A model generated the notes under the pieces. It saw nothing but the letters and a program-made list of their open reading frames with translations, made no database searches and had not been told where the DNA came from. A program made the translations under genes and the position numbers. Shown here in pieces: positions 26,623-36,385 of a stretch of DNA of 52,102 nucleotides; position 1 is the stretch's first letter, and each line of letters starts with the position of its first letter. This DNA comes from an uncultured Photobacterium sp. Its GTDB lineage: Bacteria; Pseudomonadota; Gammaproteobacteria; Enterobacterales; Vibrionaceae. The stretch covers positions 1-52,102 of the forward strand of contig NZ_CAMRAN010000029.1 of assembly GCF_947039875.1 (NCBI RefSeq), in the 5' to 3' direction.

Positions 26623-28049
26623 GTTTAATATTGAAAGCTAATTTACCTCAGGTTAAAGATGAAGTAAAAAATAATACGTTAACAACTTATTTTCCAATTA
26701 ATACCAAAGATAGAATTAATACTAAAGATAGAAAAGATATTTTTAATTGGGATAGTGTATTGGGTTATGTTGTTAAAACATCATTTCGTAAAGAGTTATA
26801 TCTTGAAAAGCTAACAGATGAAGAGAAATTAGCCGTTAAAGAGGGCTATATGACAGAATCTGAAATTGCACTGGAAAAGTTCAAAAAAAGCTGTGAGAAA
26901 ATTTTTAAAAATAAATTAGATGAAAGTGATTTCTGGCCAATTTTAGAAAAGATGTATTTTAAAAATGGCCAGATTTATAAACTAGCGCCAGAATTTTTAC
27001 TGTTTAAAACTATTAAACAAAAAGGCAGTGCGAGAAATGAAAGCTTAGGTGGCATGTTTACAAATCAGCTACAGAATTTCTTTTTTGGTGAAAAACCCAA
27101 TAACAAATTTAATTTCTTAGAGGGGCTGCTTTATTCTGAACTGTTACAGCTAATGAAACCTAGTAAAGAGATGAAAGAAGGTAAACTTCTATTATCTAAA
27201 CCAAGTGAAGCTCCGTATCTGCCATTTATGGCAAAACAGTTACAACAAGATCTGTATTTTTTAGGTAAAAGGCCTAAATATTTGCTTTCAATATTCAAAG
27301 AGTTTTTACGTCTGTATGCGCATGTTTATACAGCGCAGTTAGCATTAAACTTAAATGGCTGGCAGAAAGGAGAGCCGCAAGCACAGTATTGTTATTATAT
27401 TTTAGATAGCGAAAAGGCCAGTAATGAACGTTATTTAATAAAAGATTATGGCTTTAAGCAATTATCTGAGGCGCTATGGAATATCTTTCCATACTTATCT
27501 ATGAATGAAAGCTTGCAATCAAAAAAGATTGATAATGTTATAAATACTATCCAACCTCTATGGGTACTAGCTGAAAACATACAGCAAACCCCTCAATCCG
27601 TGACTTTGCTTAAAAAATATGCTCAGGCATTTAAAGAAAATCGTGAATTAGACCTACCATTGAGTGAAAGTGAAGCCCCTCAAGATGTATTGGCAGACCT
27701 ACTTAAACTTAGCCAAATGCAGTTTGGTGTAAAAGAAACCAGACATGAGATAAATAAACTCTATGTTAAAGCGACGGAGTCTGAATTCTGCAGTCATTTT
27801 ACACAGTCTCGTGGTCGAGCTGGACGTGTACTGGTATTTAACCAAGATTACCTATTGCTATTAACCAACTTAGCAATTGGTGAGCAAGATAAACTTCGTT
27901 TTCATGAGCTAATCAAAGCCTTTGAATCAAGAGGTATATTTTTTGATAAACAGAGCCAACAAGCCTTAATCAAATTTTTCGAACGTATAGGTAATGTTGA
28001 ACGTATGAGTGATAGTGGAGATGCCATCTATGTTAGAAAAACAATTTGA
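26619..28049 (+). CDS. dptG: DptG, PT-dependent restriction subunit
   Basis: 476 aa, overlapping dptF by 4 bases (ATGA) and dptH by about 20 bases, indicating translational coupling. There is no Walker motif, signal peptide or membrane helix. A direct repeat in the N-terminal region (INTKDRINTKDRKD) is a small tandem duplication, possibly recent. Recognition rests on position between DptF and DptH, length and overall sequence character. DptG has no known catalytic activity and is needed for the DptFGH complex. Confidence 0.85.
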   Translation: MSLILKANLPQVKDEVKNNTLTTYFPINTKDRINTKDRKDIFNWDSVLGYVVKTSFRKELYLEKLTDEEKLAVKEGYMTESEIALEKFKKSCEKIFKNKLDESDFWPILEKMYFKNGQIYKLAPEFLLFKTIKQKGSARNESLGGMFTNQLQNFFFGEKPNNKFNFLEGLLYSELLQLMKPSKEMKEGKLLLSKPSEAPYLPFMAKQLQQDLYFLGKRPKYLLSIFKEFLRLYAHVYTAQLALNLNGWQKGEPQAQYCYYILDSEKASNERYLIKDYGFKQLSEALWNIFPYLSMNESLQSKKIDNVINTIQPLWVLAENIQQTPQSVTLLKKYAQAFKENRELDLPLSESEAPQDVLADLLKLSQMQFGVKETRHEINKLYVKATESEFCSHFTQSRGRAGRVLVFNQDYLLLLTNLAIGEQDKLRFHELIKAFESRGIFFDKQSQQALIKFFERIGNVERMSDSGDAIYVRKTI

Positions 28050-31000
28050 GTACTTTTTAACTGAGCAATTTTTAAAAATAAACGAGACAAAATTACAGCA
28101 TGGGTACAGATATCAGTTCCAATCGCCTGATAACCAAAATAGTCAACGTTTATACGATGCTTTTATTGCAAAAAGTGATGATAAAATAGCCATAAAAAAT
28201 ACTGTAATTAATGTATTAAATTGTGGGAATACAAAGTTATTACCTGTTTTACATAGTGAAAATGGTAACGGTTATTCAGAGAACTTTATTTCTCACTTAC
28301 GTGATGAAGTAGCGGGTCAACAAGGTAATTTTAAAGGTTGTGCTCTGTTAGTTATTCATAACAGTATGCTTGATACATTGATAAATTCTGCAGAAGATAT
28401 CGCACAAGAGAATAGTGTTTGGCACCCTGAAAAAATCAAAGATGCGTTAAAAGCTTTGATCGAGCCACATGCAAAAGATCGCAAAGTTTCCGAATGTTTG
28501 TTAGATCACCGTTTTGCACAAATTGTGGAAGATGAGGCTACCATGTTTGGTTTTGAGGAGCTTTACAAGGCTATTTTAGATGGCGATTTACAGTTTCATG
28601 AATTAGGTTTATTAAACGATCCTGAGGTTCTCAATTGGAGTGGTAAACCTGAACAGATAAATAAACGTTTAGAAGAGAATAAAAAGCTGTTTGATCGTAT
28701 TAATACGGTAATCGAACGTTTTTCAACTGAGCTTGAAGAGAAGTTTGCAGAGAATGATTTTAGTGGCAAGTTTGTCGTTAAACATTTTTCTGATGAAAAG
28801 TTAGAAAATTGGAAAACAGAACTAACATTTGCTGATTGCCTAGATGAGAAGAAACGCAATATTAGTAATGTACTGGTGCTAGAATCGATTCACTCGCAGC
28901 AAACAGATAAACCAGCTAAGAAGAGCAAATCAGACAGTCTAGCAGGTAAACGTGATCAACATATAATTTTGCCTTTGCAATTGGGACAACATAGCTTTGA
29001 TTTATCATTAACCTTCTTGGGTGGAAAGATAGAGAAAAATCAACTGAAACTACAGCATACAAAAGATTCGAGTATTGAAATTCTGCAACCAAATAATAGT
29101 GGTGGCAAACGCAGTAAAGTAACAATAACAGGGGCTTTCTCCGGCGAGCCAACCTACTTTAGTTTGGAATTAAAAAGAGATAAAACAGCTGAGTGTTATA
29201 AGTTTCGTGTATTGATATTAACAGCTGACAGTTTTTATCTACCCGCGTTCGAGAATATCTTTTTAATCGAGCCAAATAAAAAACGTATAACACTGCAAAC
29301 TGAAGATAATAGCTTTGTGATTGCCGAGCAAGGCAATAAAGTGGAATTAGAGAAAACGGGTCAGGTGTTTGATAATAGAGAGACTAAAACGATCAACTTT
29401 GACGTGCTAGCTAATGAATCAAACGATATAATTTTTGAGGTGATTAGCCCAACAGGTAGCTTAATTTTTAATGTTGAAGGAGCTGTAGCATCAGATTCAC
29501 TTTCGTTACCGTTGATGTTAGATACCGACCGTTTTGTTCAGTTATTCAAAAATGATTACTTTGCATGCTTTAACCGTAACAAAAGTAAAGTGTTGTTAGA
29601 TAATAAAGAAGTTTCACCTAAAGGACGGCGTTTAACCCTATTACAGCGTGAAGCTGACTTTTTAGATAGACAGTTATTAAATCTACATGTTGACCTTCAA
29701 AATAGCGTAAAGCTAAAAGCCATTGAAGCTGACTATCCAGAGCTCTACTTTACATATATCCAATTATTTGAATACTGTATAGCTAATAAAACACTGCCAA
29801 GTTTATTAAGCTGGGGTGATGAATTCCGAGAGATAGTTTCTGAGTTAGTTATTGCATATAACCAAGCTATAGCAGCCATTGGTTATGATGTTATGCTAAC
29901 AAAATCGGAAAAACTACTCGTTAATATCGGCTATGCAGAATACCAAGAAAATGAAGAGTGCCGTGAATATATTACGCCATTTCATCCACTTGTTTTGGCT
30001 TATTATTTGAGCTTAGCAACGGCGATAAGCAATGATAAAAATAATGATAACGACAGTTTTAAAACACTTCCTAAAGTGACTTTAGAGCGTTTAAATGTCC
30101 GAGGTTTATTACCTTTTGTGTATCATCCTAAACATGAGTTTTCTTTTGCTAAGTTAGAAAAAGATAACTGTATGTGGTTAGAGTTAGTTCCTCATCAAGA
30201 AACAAGTTACAGCTACGTGCGAAAACTAGTGAAAGATAAAGTAACTGAGTTTAAAGATGCCTTTAGCTCGCTGTTCACTGTTGGTAGTAAAGCTACATTA
30301 ATTATTAACTCTGTAAATAACCATAAAAATGTAGAACTGTTTATGGGGCTGGTGGATTACGTTAAAACACAAAAAGATAAAGTCTGCCATATTCATGTCA
30401 ACCTATACGATGACAAAGAAACATGTTGTGAATTTGATCGCTTTGCAGAAACGGCTAGCTATGACGAGTTGAAATCGCTATATGGGTTAGATAAAGGGAC
30501 TATCCGTGAACAAGCCGATGCTATTATCGACCTGCTACGCACACGCTTAACCTATAGTAAGTTCCGTAATTCTGATTGTGAAACTCAATCTCAAGCTTAT
30601 GCCCACCTAAGTTTCTTTAGAAATAATCATAAAGTAGAGCCAAGTGATGTAAATGTAACAGAAGAGCTCAGTGGTGTGGCTTGTCATGGTTTATTATCAG
30701 GGGAAGCTGCTGCCAGTAAAGAGGAAAGCTATTTCACTGCTTTTGGTTTAAAGAATGTTGATACGGACAACAACGTACATTTATACATGGCACAACGGTT
30801 AAATGGTTTGATTAAACCGGCTAGAAAAACCAACGTGCAACATGGCCGCTCTAACTCATTAGCATTAGCGGTGAGTGATGATTTTAAAATGCTGCTTCAA
30901 CGCTCTTACGATAACTCCATTTGGACCACTATTATTGACCCTAAGGTTACCTTAGACTTTTTTGATAGTGCTAAAGATATGGTGCTTATCCATTACTCAG

Positions 31001-33156
31001 ATAACTACACTAACTCCACCAACTATGATGCCATTACCGTGACTAAAGAAACAGATCTGTACAAAAAGGTATTGGAACAGGATGAGGGTGGCATTATTGA
31101 AGAGTTTAATGCCTTTAATGGTGAATGGTTACTGAAAATGATCACAGCCAACAGTAATGAGCGGAAAGAGAAAAAAGGTATTATTGGTGCCTATAAATAC
31201 ATTAATTGCTTATTAGCTAAATCAGATATTACTTGGGTGCCGTTGTCTGTCGCAGAGATGTTGCGTGTGGCGGGTAATATCGGTTTAAAAATGAATGACA
31301 GTGATTTCTCGCGTAATGTGCATGGTTACAAGTCAGGTGCAATTTCAGATGATGTGCTGTTTGTTGGCTTTAAAGATAATCAACTTTATCTATTACCACT
31401 TGAAGTAAAAGCAGGGCTTAAACAAACTCATAAAAAAGGGGTAGAGCAAGCTAAAGAATTAAAACGTTATTTAGAGCAGGATATTTTAGGGCGTGATGAT
31501 TTAGCAGGACATCTATACCGTGGTTTGTTTATACGTCAGATTCTGATGCAGATAGATAAATACAAACTTTATAATTTATACCAAGATAACTACTTTGAAC
31601 CATTGTTAAAACAGCGTGAATGGTGGTTGCAGGGAGATTATCACTTGGCTGAATTGCAAGATTACCCAGAAGGATTTTTAGTTGCGATGGTTGAGAATGA
31701 TACTTTCTTTGAAGCAAGCTTTGAAGAGGTTCAAAATATTCTTAAAATTCAGCTACCCAGTGCCAATTTAAATTATTTAGTCAGTACGCCATTAACAGAA
31801 TTAATGGTAGGTGCTTGTTCTGATACTTTAAGTAAAATACCTGAGCAATACTTGTTAAAAGAAACTACTTGCGTAAAAGTGGAAACAAGCAGTAATAAAG
31901 AAGGTATCAATGCTAAATCAGAGTTAGGAGATGGCGCAATTAAAAATGACAACTCTCAAATAACTGATCCTGTACTAGAGAATGAGTTAGATAAAACCTT
32001 AGACTTAAAGTCTGAATATGATCCTAACGATAATTTAAAGGTGTTGTTAGGCCATAATGTGCGTAACGAACAACCAGTTTTTTGGGAGCCTACTAATACA
32101 GCTAAATTCATGAATACCAACTCAGGTATTATCGGCACCATGGGCACAGGCAAAACGCAGTGTACAAAAGCGGTAGTGACACAGCTTTATCGTGACCAAC
32201 ATAAAAATATAGATGGTAGTCCAATTGGTATTCTGATTTTTGATTATAAATCAGATTATGTGGATGACAAGTTCATTCATGCGACTAAAGCGAAGAAATT
32301 TGATTTAGATTGCTTACCATATAACCCATTAAGCTTATTTGGAAATAAGGCAAAACTCCCTGTCCATACAGCAAGCGCATTTGCGAATACGATGACACAA
32401 GCATTTGGGTTGGGACCTAAACAACAAATGCGTTTGAAGAATCTAGTTCTTGAAGCTTATGATCTTAAAGGGATAGATCGCTCAAATAAAAATACATGGT
32501 CTATTCCTGCACCTACATTAAGTGATGTGTGGGATGTGTATATGGATCAAGATAAAGTTGAACAAGATTCTTTATACGCAGCTCTTGATAGCTTGGTATC
32601 TTTCGAAATTTTCGAGTCTGACGCGACTAAAGTAAAAAGCCTGTATGACTTGATTGAAGGTGTTACAGTTATTGAACTTGCAGGTTATGACTCAAGTATT
32701 CAAAATCTAGTGGTTGCGTTAACTTTAGATCTCTTTTATTCACAAATGCAGAATAATGGTAAACCTGAAGTTCAGGGGGATTATCGTCAAGTGACTAAGT
32801 TGGTACTGGTGGATGAAGCCGATAACTTTATGTCGCAGAATTTCCCAAGTTTACGTAAAATTTTAAAAGAGGGGCGAGAGTACGGAGTCGGAGTGATTTT
32901 ATCAACGCAAGATATTACCCACTTTAAAACCAGTGAAAATGATTATTCTGCGTATGTTTTAAGCTGGATCGTACATCGTGTTTCACAAATTAAGAATCAG
33001 GATATTAAATCGATTTTTAATAAAGATGATAAAAACGAACAAGAAAACTTAATGAAATCTATCCGAGAACTGGAAAAACATTATAGCTTGTACGTGGATG
33101 GGGATAAGAAGATTACAAAAATGAAAGATAAAGCATTCTGGGAATTATTAGAGTAA
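28030..33156 (+). CDS. dptH: DptH, large PT-dependent restriction ATPase (HerA-like)
   Basis: About 1,708 aa from the ATG at 28030, which has GGAG about nine bases upstream; an in-frame GTG at 28009 is possible. The N-terminal 1,300 residues are long and poorly characterised. The C-terminal part is a HerA/FtsK-like translocase: Walker A GTMGTGKTQCTKA near residue 1,370 and Walker B LVLVDEADNF near 1,590, then EYGVGVILSTQDITHF. This is the size and layout of DptH, which drives damage of unmodified DNA together with DptF and DptG. Last gene of its operon, followed by a terminator. Confidence 0.9.
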   Translation: MLEKQFEYFLTEQFLKINETKLQHGYRYQFQSPDNQNSQRLYDAFIAKSDDKIAIKNTVINVLNCGNTKLLPVLHSENGNGYSENFISHLRDEVAGQQGNFKGCALLVIHNSMLDTLINSAEDIAQENSVWHPEKIKDALKALIEPHAKDRKVSECLLDHRFAQIVEDEATMFGFEELYKAILDGDLQFHELGLLNDPEVLNWSGKPEQINKRLEENKKLFDRINTVIERFSTELEEKFAENDFSGKFVVKHFSDEKLENWKTELTFADCLDEKKRNISNVLVLESIHSQQTDKPAKKSKSDSLAGKRDQHIILPLQLGQHSFDLSLTFLGGKIEKNQLKLQHTKDSSIEILQPNNSGGKRSKVTITGAFSGEPTYFSLELKRDKTAECYKFRVLILTADSFYLPAFENIFLIEPNKKRITLQTEDNSFVIAEQGNKVELEKTGQVFDNRETKTINFDVLANESNDIIFEVISPTGSLIFNVEGAVASDSLSLPLMLDTDRFVQLFKNDYFACFNRNKSKVLLDNKEVSPKGRRLTLLQREADFLDRQLLNLHVDLQNSVKLKAIEADYPELYFTYIQLFEYCIANKTLPSLLSWGDEFREIVSELVIAYNQAIAAIGYDVMLTKSEKLLVNIGYAEYQENEECREYITPFHPLVLAYYLSLATAISNDKNNDNDSFKTLPKVTLERLNVRGLLPFVYHPKHEFSFAKLEKDNCMWLELVPHQETSYSYVRKLVKDKVTEFKDAFSSLFTVGSKATLIINSVNNHKNVELFMGLVDYVKTQKDKVCHIHVNLYDDKETCCEFDRFAETASYDELKSLYGLDKGTIREQADAIIDLLRTRLTYSKFRNSDCETQSQAYAHLSFFRNNHKVEPSDVNVTEELSGVACHGLLSGEAAASKEESYFTAFGLKNVDTDNNVHLYMAQRLNGLIKPARKTNVQHGRSNSLALAVSDDFKMLLQRSYDNSIWTTIIDPKVTLDFFDSAKDMVLIHYSDNYTNSTNYDAITVTKETDLYKKVLEQDEGGIIEEFNAFNGEWLLKMITANSNERKEKKGIIGAYKYINCLLAKSDITWVPLSVAEMLRVAGNIGLKMNDSDFSRNVHGYKSGAISDDVLFVGFKDNQLYLLPLEVKAGLKQTHKKGVEQAKELKRYLEQDILGRDDLAGHLYRGLFIRQILMQIDKYKLYNLYQDNYFEPLLKQREWWLQGDYHLAELQDYPEGFLVAMVENDTFFEASFEEVQNILKIQLPSANLNYLVSTPLTELMVGACSDTLSKIPEQYLLKETTCVKVETSSNKEGINAKSELGDGAIKNDNSQITDPVLENELDKTLDLKSEYDPNDNLKVLLGHNVRNEQPVFWEPTNTAKFMNTNSGIIGTMGTGKTQCTKAVVTQLYRDQHKNIDGSPIGILIFDYKSDYVDDKFIHATKAKKFDLDCLPYNPLSLFGNKAKLPVHTASAFANTMTQAFGLGPKQQMRLKNLVLEAYDLKGIDRSNKNTWSIPAPTLSDVWDVYMDQDKVEQDSLYAALDSLVSFEIFESDATKVKSLYDLIEGVTVIELAGYDSSIQNLVVALTLDLFYSQMQNNGKPEVQGDYRQVTKLVLVDEADNFMSQNFPSLRKILKEGREYGVGVILSTQDITHFKTSENDYSAYVLSWIVHRVSQIKNQDIKSIFNKDDKNEQENLMKSIRELEKHYSLYVDGDKKITKMKDKAFWELLE

Positions 33157-33168
33157 TATTATGATCTT

Positions 33169-33191
33169 AAACGCCCTTTTAGGGCGTTTTT
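33169..33191 (+). terminator. Terminator of the dptFGH operon
   Basis: AAACGCCCT-TTT-AGGGCGTTTTTTA: an 8- to 9-bp GC-rich stem and T-run, 13 bp after the dptH stop codon. Confidence 0.88.
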
Positions 33192-33250
33192 TATTATATC
33201 ATTAGCGATATATTACTTTGTTTGTATAATTTCTGTGTCTTAATTTTTGG

Positions 33251-33754
33251 ATGTTGATAGTGGAATTAGTAGATAAAATTAATGCAATTTCACAGTGGCG
33301 ACGTGGTGATGAGCGAGCGCCTCACAAGCCATTAATGCTGCTTTATGTACTATCTGAATACAAGAAAGGACATGAGCGTTTATTTCATTATGCCCAAGAG
33401 GTGGATAGGCCAGTAAAAGCACTACTAATGCGATATGGGCCAGCCAGAAGCACCTATAACCCGCATTACCCATTTTGGTGATTAGCTAATGAAGCTGATC
33501 CGTTTTGGGAAATTGAGAACGGTGAAAAGTGCCAGCTTTCAAATAGTGGTGATCCGTTTAAAAAAGACCTTATCGCATATGATGTAAGGGCTGGTTTTGA
33601 TGTCAATTCGCATCAAACTGTGCTATCGAAGCCCCGCTTGATTGATGACATCGCTTCCAAGCTGATTCAGGACAACTTTCCTGAATCACTGCAAGAAGAT
33701 CTGTTTGTACGTTTTGGGTTTGAATTGGATTCATCACTAGAGATGCGAAATTAA
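33251..33754 (+). pseudogene. Inactivated PT-reading restriction gene: sulfur-binding domain with in-frame TGA, nuclease lost
   Basis: The ORF from ATG 33251 reads AISQWRRGDERAPHKPLML and ends at TGA 33479 after NPHYPFW. In the same frame, reading resumes at once as LANEADPFWEIENGEK and continues to a TAA at 33752, ending LIQDNFPESLQEDLFVRFGF... This is the pattern of the sulfur-binding domain (SBD) of PT-dependent type IV enzymes (ScoMcrA-like), whose members carry RAPHKPLLLL, YPFWRL and a HFPESL-type end. The TGA stands where Arg is expected after YPFW, consistent with CGA to TGA. The C-terminal HNH nuclease is absent. Family assignment is from memory. Confidence 0.75.
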
Positions 33755-33859
33755 AAAATCAGGAAAATACACTGGGAGCTTAAAATTATCAATATAGGTT
33801 GTTTGTATTGGATGTTAATTGAGAAAAAAGAAGTTTTATAAGGCTAAAGGTTAGTTTTT

Positions 33860-34774
33860 ATGACAATAATAAGTGCAATAAGTCGTACCTTGAAAGAAAT
33901 TGGGAGGCCAGCTACATATAATGAAATTCATCAATATATAGTGGATAATAATTATTTCAAGTTTGGTGCAAAGTCACCTGTTTCTGTTGTACGTGTTAAG
34001 TTAAGACTGCATAGTGTTAATGTCGATATAAAAAGCGGTTATGGAAAGGAGAAGTTTTTTCGTTCCGAAGGTGGTTCTGGGGTAGATGAAAAATTTAGCT
34101 TATTAGAGGCTCCTATTCGGATAAATAATAAAGAGGTTAAAAAAAGTAACAAAGGCATAAATAATGCTTCTGTCATAAAAGATGATAGCATTTATGACTC
34201 AGTAAAAAAATGGTATAAAAAGCTAGACTTTTCTATTCATAAATCCGCATGTATTGAGTGTTTTTGGATGCTTTGTGGGTCATTCCTACCAATATTAATT
34301 GATTCTTTCTTGCGTAAGTCCCTTTTGAATATTGGTTTTTTTGATGCTGTGAAGCAAAACCTCAAATCTGGAGAAGTATTTCTTTTAACGTCAGCTTTGA
34401 TAATGCCATTTTTCTTTATTTTAATCAATTACATGCGCAGTGATGACGAACATAAAAGGGTTAATAAGTTACCATACTTTGGTTGGATGTTTTTCTTGAC
34501 AATAGTTTCATTATTATCAGGGATATTTACTTTCGTTTATTATCGTATTGGGCAGTTGGTATGGAAAAAAGCAGAGAGTGAAGTAGTTAAAGCGATGTTT
34601 GGTTTTGATTTTAGCAATTGGGCAATGTTCATATTTATTATTTCATTGTTTGTATGGTATTACTCGAGTTATATGAATCATAGAACTACTGATACGTTCA
34701 AAAAAATAAGAAGCAAACAACAAAAAGAACTTGAAAATAAATTTAATGCTGTTCATGACCAACAGGTAATATAG
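33860..34774 (+). CDS. Membrane protein with N-terminal HARE-HTH domain
   Basis: 304 aa, one base before the next gene, hence a two-gene operon with the DGQHR protein. Residues 1-85 look like a HARE-HTH winged helix (SRTLKEIGRPATYNEIHQYI, then KSPVSVVRVKLRLH), a fold found in chromatin and restriction proteins and thought to sense DNA. After a Lys/Asn linker come four hydrophobic helices at about 132-155, 171-191, 205-231 and 254-272, with a Lys-rich cytoplasmic tail. I know no named family with this order. It would sit in the inner membrane with its DNA-reading domain in the cytoplasm. Function unknown; link to PT biology is by position. Confidence 0.7.
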   Translation: MTIISAISRTLKEIGRPATYNEIHQYIVDNNYFKFGAKSPVSVVRVKLRLHSVNVDIKSGYGKEKFFRSEGGSGVDEKFSLLEAPIRINNKEVKKSNKGINNASVIKDDSIYDSVKKWYKKLDFSIHKSACIECFWMLCGSFLPILIDSFLRKSLLNIGFFDAVKQNLKSGEVFLLTSALIMPFFFILINYMRSDDEHKRVNKLPYFGWMFFLTIVSLLSGIFTFVYYRIGQLVWKKAESEVVKAMFGFDFSNWAMFIFIISLFVWYYSSYMNHRTTDTFKKIRSKQQKELENKFNAVHDQQVI

Positions 34775-34775
34775 T

Positions 34776-35960
34776 ATGAAAGAAATCAAAATAGATGCTT
34801 TTGAAGTCAAACAACCTATTGGTAGTTTTTACTGTGGAGTTATTGATGCTTCAAAGTTAAAAGATATAACATTTTCAGATATAAGAAGGTTAGAAGAAAA
34901 TGAAAGCAGAGAGTTAGATGATTTCATTGGTATTCAACGACCACTATCAGAGATAAGAACTAAAGCGATTGAGAAATATATATCTGGTCCTGAAGCAACA
35001 TTTCCAAACTCAATAATAATATCTATCAATGAGAAAAACATTGATTGGAACAGTGAGTCCAAACAACTTGTCATTAAATATAAGGATAATTCAGAGAAGC
35101 ATAAAATAGCAAAAATTCTTGATGGCCAACATAGAATTTCTGGTTTTAATGATGGAAACACATCATTTGTCGATGATGATGATAATCAACAGTCTTTTGG
35201 ATTAATTGTTACTATATTTATAGAGGCAGATATTTCAACCCAAGCTAATATTTTTGCTACTGTTAATTTGGCACAAACTAAAGTAAATCGTTCACTTGTT
35301 TATGATTTAGAGTCATTGGCTAAATCTAGAAGTCCTGAGAAAACTAGCCATGACATCGCAGTATTGCTTAATCGAGAGAAAGGACCATTTTATAAGCGAA
35401 TTAAGCGATTAGGGGTTGCGACAAAAGGGGTTAAAAATGAACTGCTAACTCAAGCATCATTTGTTCAAAACATTCTAAAGCTTATGACTCATGATGCGAC
35501 ATCAGATAGAAACTATTACTTGGCCAAAGAAAAAGGTGGCGATAAGTCTAATAAATATAAGCTTGAGAAGACAAACTATGATGATGCAATTCGGTATCCT
35601 TTTCGAGCTAGTTTTTTAAATGAAAAAGACAGTGTAATCGCTAGTAATATTAGCAATTTTTTTAGTGCTGTAGAAAAACTATGGCCTAGAGCATGGGATA
35701 AGAGCAATAAAGCTTCTTCGTTGAATAAAACGATAGGTTTTATTGCGTTAGTTAGAATATTAAAGCTCATTTTACAGATGTTCTCAGAACAAGAAGGCGT
35801 AGATGAAGAACGTATAATTGATGTTGATGAATTCTTAGGGATTCTTGATGGTGGTGTATTATCTGATGATGATTTTGAAGCATTGGTTGCAACATCGAAA
35901 ACGACAAAAGTTATTTATGACATAATTTACGATAATCTACTTATTGATGAAGATGAATAG
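34776..35960 (+). CDS. DGQHR-domain protein, second DndB-like protein
   Basis: 394 aa. The DGQHR motif (ILDGQHRISGF, about residues 114-124) and the following IFATVNLAQTKVNRSL segment match the DGQHR family, to which DndB and the DpdB protein belong. It is diverged from the dndB product in this island, although the motif lies at a similar place. It ends in an acidic segment (DDFEAL...LLIDEDE). It shares a transcript with the HARE-HTH membrane protein and converges on dndE. It could act as a second repressor or a sensor component; this is inference. Confidence 0.8.
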   Translation: MKEIKIDAFEVKQPIGSFYCGVIDASKLKDITFSDIRRLEENESRELDDFIGIQRPLSEIRTKAIEKYISGPEATFPNSIIISINEKNIDWNSESKQLVIKYKDNSEKHKIAKILDGQHRISGFNDGNTSFVDDDDNQQSFGLIVTIFIEADISTQANIFATVNLAQTKVNRSLVYDLESLAKSRSPEKTSHDIAVLLNREKGPFYKRIKRLGVATKGVKNELLTQASFVQNILKLMTHDATSDRNYYLAKEKGGDKSNKYKLEKTNYDDAIRYPFRASFLNEKDSVIASNISNFFSAVEKLWPRAWDKSNKASSLNKTIGFIALVRILKLILQMFSEQEGVDEERIIDVDEFLGILDGGVLSDDDFEALVATSKTTKVIYDIIYDNLLIDEDE

Positions 35961-35982
35961 AATTAGTTTATAGTGATAAAAT

Positions 35983-36010
35983 AAGCACTACTCTGCTAGA
36001 GTAGTGCTTT
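35983..36010. terminator. Bidirectional terminator between the DGQHR gene and dndE
   Basis: AAGCACTACTC-TGCTA-GAGTAGTGCTT: an 11-bp perfect stem, followed by TT on the plus strand and by TTAT on the minus strand. Confidence 0.8.
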
Positions 36011-36033
36011 ATAAAGTTAAAATATTAGCTTCC

Positions 36034-36384
36034 TCATAGGCTACTTGCAAAATCAAGCAGATTCTTATGATTCCTCAATGCCGCAATCCCATCTTCAACA
36101 TGAGATGCCCAAGCGGCCATGGTTTCTTTATCATCAAGCTCTGGGTAGATCTGCTTCAAAACTAACTCAGTCACAAGTTGGGTATCACCCAGCCACGTTA
36201 CTTTATCAAGCACTAGATTACCATCGAGCTTTTTGGCTGTTTCTACCGAGTATGTAAAGCCTGATTCCACCGAGCGGAAGAAAGCAATACGTGAAGACAC
36301 GTTTGGCGAAATACCTGTTCGTTGCTTAAGTAGCTTTAGCTGATCTTCAGTTGTTTTTGATAAATTCATTCTATTTGGCAGCAT
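36034..36384 (-). CDS. dndE: DndE, DNA phosphorothioation protein
   Basis: 116 aa, normal for DndE. The N-terminus LPNRMNLSKTTEDQLKLLKQR and the SSRIAFFRSVE segment match the small basic helical protein DndE, which binds nicked or duplex DNA in the modification complex. It is the last gene of dndB-C-D-E, starting one base after the dndD stop. Confidence 0.92.
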   Translation of the reverse strand: MLPNRMNLSKTTEDQLKLLKQRTGISPNVSSRIAFFRSVESGFTYSVETAKKLDGNLVLDKVTWLGDTQLVTELVLKQIYPELDDKETMAAWASHVEDGIAALRNHKNLLDFASSL

Positions 36385-36385
36385 A

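Noticed and set aside
33479..33481. TGA read as a programmed selenocysteine or readthrough codon in the sulfur-binding-domain gene
   Set aside because: The family expects Arg here, a CGA to TGA change explains it, no SECIS-like hairpin is evident after the codon, and the nuclease half is missing too. A pseudogene is simpler.
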